Below, in pieces: positions 63,151 through 64,000 of a stretch of 64,000 bases of DNA (the stretch's first letter is position 1; each line of letters begins with the position of its first letter). The notes under the pieces were generated by a model. The model ran no database searches. It was not told where the DNA came from and worked only from the letters and a program-made list of their open reading frames with translations. A program made the position numbers and the translations under genes. This DNA is from Nitratireductor sp. (GTDB lineage: Bacteria; Pseudomonadota; Alphaproteobacteria; Rhizobiales; Rhizobiaceae): contig JACKJU010000015.1 of NCBI GenBank assembly GCA_020637805.1, positions 10,953-74,952 on the forward strand. The letters run 5' to 3'.

Positions 63151-63388
63151 GCATGCATGGATGCCGGCAGCTCAAGCGTGCACATCATGAGATCTCGCGG
63201 GCCCTGCGGACCTTTGGAGAGGAATTGGGAAAGACCCCACCGCACGATCCCTACTCGCAAACGCGCAACGGGAACGGCTTGCCGAAGCTAGGATGCAGCC
63301 ATCTATTCGCCGGTTGGACATCCCCGAAGTGGCACCAGCCCACCCGCCTGGACCAGCGCGTGCAGCTGAATGAGATTGGGGCTGGATC

Positions 63389-63412
63389 ACCGCGCTCGGG
63401 GCCGAGCGCGGT
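63389..63412. repeat. Perfect inverted repeat, 11-base arms
   Basis: ACCGCGCTCGG-GG-CCGAGCGCGGT. The stem is very stable with a two-base centre. There is no T tract on either side, so it is not a standard terminator. Confidence 0.8.
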
Positions 63413-63547
63413 GCCCGCAATCCGTGACACCGGAATTTCACATTAGTTCGAAAACCAGCTTGCATTTGCGCCGAGTTCCCATTACCTACACCCCGTTGCG
63501 TACCGGAGCCCTTGCGGAGCCGGTACCTTTGGCGTCAAGCCAATCGC

Positions 63548-63624
63548 GCACCCGTAGCTCAGCTGGATAGAGCACCAGACTACGAATCTGGGGGTCAGAG
63601 GTTCGAATCCTTTCGGGTGCGCCA
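63548..63624 (+). tRNA. tRNA-Arg (anticodon ACG)
   Basis: A 77-base cloverleaf including the encoded CCA. The acceptor stem is GCACCCG/CGGGTGC, the D arm contains AGCTCAGCTGGATAGAGC, and the anticodon stem-loop is CCAGA-CTACGAA-TCTGG with anticodon ACG. The variable region is GGTC and the T arm contains AGAGGTTCGAATCCTTT. The 3' part overlaps, on the opposite strand, the 3' end of the serine recombinase gene, marking it as an integration site. Confidence 0.97.
63595..63624. other. Probable attachment site: tRNA-Arg 3' end shared with the recombinase gene
   Basis: The last 30 bases of tRNA-Arg, read in antisense, encode the recombinase C-terminus (WRTRKDSNL then TGA at 63597-63595, with a base of overlap at the CCA end). 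The tRNA remains intact, as expected when an integrating element carries a copy of the tRNA 3' end. The matching distal direct repeat would be beyond the right edge. Confidence 0.68.
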
Positions 63625-64000
63625 CTTCGGTTCATATGCACGAACACTCTGGGAAAAATTTTTGCCGTTGCTGTTAGCGGTCATTTCCAACAGCTTTCCC
63701 AGGCATTCAGCACTACCCTCCATTGTGATTGTGGTCTTTCCGACCGTGATCTTCGACAGCATGGCTTTGAGCCAGGCTTTGCGGAACGGCAGGTCACCTT
63801 CGTGCAGTGCCTTTCGTAGCTCCTTGCCCAGTTCGATTATGACAGCATCGGTCAGCTCGGTCTGGTTCTCACTACGGCCCTGAATGCGGTCGAGTACATC
63901 CTTTGCACGGTCACGCTTGAGTTTGAGTTCGTCCAGCTTGGTCTTGAGCGTTGGATCGGAGATATCAAGAACGCCGATGCCGATTGCATCATATAGGCGA
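63595..64000 (-). CDS. Large serine recombinase (integrase), C-terminal part, truncated by the window edge
   Basis: An open frame enters from the right edge and continues for 134 codons. It starts RLYDAIGIGVLDISDPTLKT, then LDELKLKRDRAKDVLDRIQG, a charged helix typical of the recombinase/zinc-ribbon C-terminal region. It proceeds through FRKAWLKAMLSKITVGKTT to EPKWRTRKDSNL and a stop. This organisation is that of element-encoded serine recombinases in alphaproteobacteria. The catalytic domain is outside the window. Base composition is lower in GC than neighbouring genes. Confidence 0.85.
   Translation of the reverse strand, partial: RLYDAIGIGVLDISDPTLKTKLDELKLKRDRAKDVLDRIQGRSENQTELTDAVIIELGKELRKALHEGDLPFRKAWLKAMLSKITVGKTTITMEGSAECLGKLLEMTANSNGKNFSQSVRAYEPKWRTRKDSNL

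Larger units (their letters stand above)
62983..63547. other. Intergenic region between btaA and tRNA-Arg
   Basis: The 565 bases contain the Pho box, a 10-base tandem repeat array and a perfect 11-base-arm inverted repeat (all listed). A further dyad, GTACCGG...CCGGTAC, lies at 63501-63527 just upstream of the tRNA. No coding frame here is convincing. The composition and repeats suggest remodelling next to an integration site. Confidence 0.5.

Noticed and set aside
63042..63446. Open frames across the btaA-tRNA gap
   Set aside because: They run through the Pho box, the tandem repeats and the palindrome. The protein sequences are low-complexity and unlike any family.

Overview
The window is a gene-dense stretch of a fairly GC-rich chromosome from an alphaproteobacterium, most likely of the order Hyphomicrobiales (Rhizobiales). 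Gene content and order point that way: ffh, chorismate mutase, rpsP, rimM, trmD, rplS, leuC; dapF, mtaB, ftsY, yciB; rpmH, rnpA, yidC, engB, argB; HPr next to a mannose-type EIIA; and the btaAB betaine-lipid genes. No 16S rRNA or other species marker is present, so the genus is not assigned.

Layout. 1-5.9 kb: partial Bax-inhibitor-1 gene, a YbbAP-type ABC exporter divergent from tesA, thpR and a low-molecular-weight phosphatase. 6-13 kb: leuC, then the minus-strand translation block rplS, trmD, rimM, rpsP, chorismate mutase, ffh. 13.5-16.7 kb: trmO, a FemAB-like acyltransferase plus JmjC-like cupin pair, and a small DUF1328 protein. 16.8-22.2 kb: dapF, an SH3 protein, mtaB, ftsY, yciB. 22.3-25.2 kb: cytochrome c maturation genes ccmABCDG. 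25.3-32.5 kb: a DUF442 protein, M3 peptidase, K+ channel, typA, a GNAT and a DUF4405 membrane protein. 32.5-39.2 kb: a urease operon (ureDABCEFG) interleaved with four extra small genes. 39.3-43.1 kb: three genes that fit a glucosylglycerate synthesis and phosphorolysis cycle, running directly into the urease operon. 43.2-48 kb: a NTF2/GNAT/nitrilase operon, a TerB protein, a class I amidotransferase, yggT, a DUF167 gene, ppa. 48.1-50.5 kb: an octaheme cytochrome c and its cytochrome b partner. 50.8-56.9 kb: HPr, EIIA, argB, engB, a CatB-type acetyltransferase, yidC, rnpA, rpmH. 57.2-61 kb: a TVP38 membrane protein, a flavoprotein disulfide reductase and an orphan histidine kinase. 61-63 kb: btaB and btaA behind a three-repeat Pho box. 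63.5-64 kb: tRNA-Arg(ACG), whose antisense strand encodes the last residues of a large serine recombinase. The right edge is therefore the start of an integrated element.

How the parts connect. Several segments concern nutrient limitation: urease for nitrogen, a nitrogen-free compatible solute, and a phosphorus-free membrane lipid. The ccm genes would supply heme attachment for the octaheme cytochrome. A family of mosaic intergenic repeats occurs four times. Two copies supply the stop codon of the neighbouring gene (ureC and yggT), and a third overlaps the ribosome binding site of ffh. No rRNA, CRISPR array or insertion sequence was seen.
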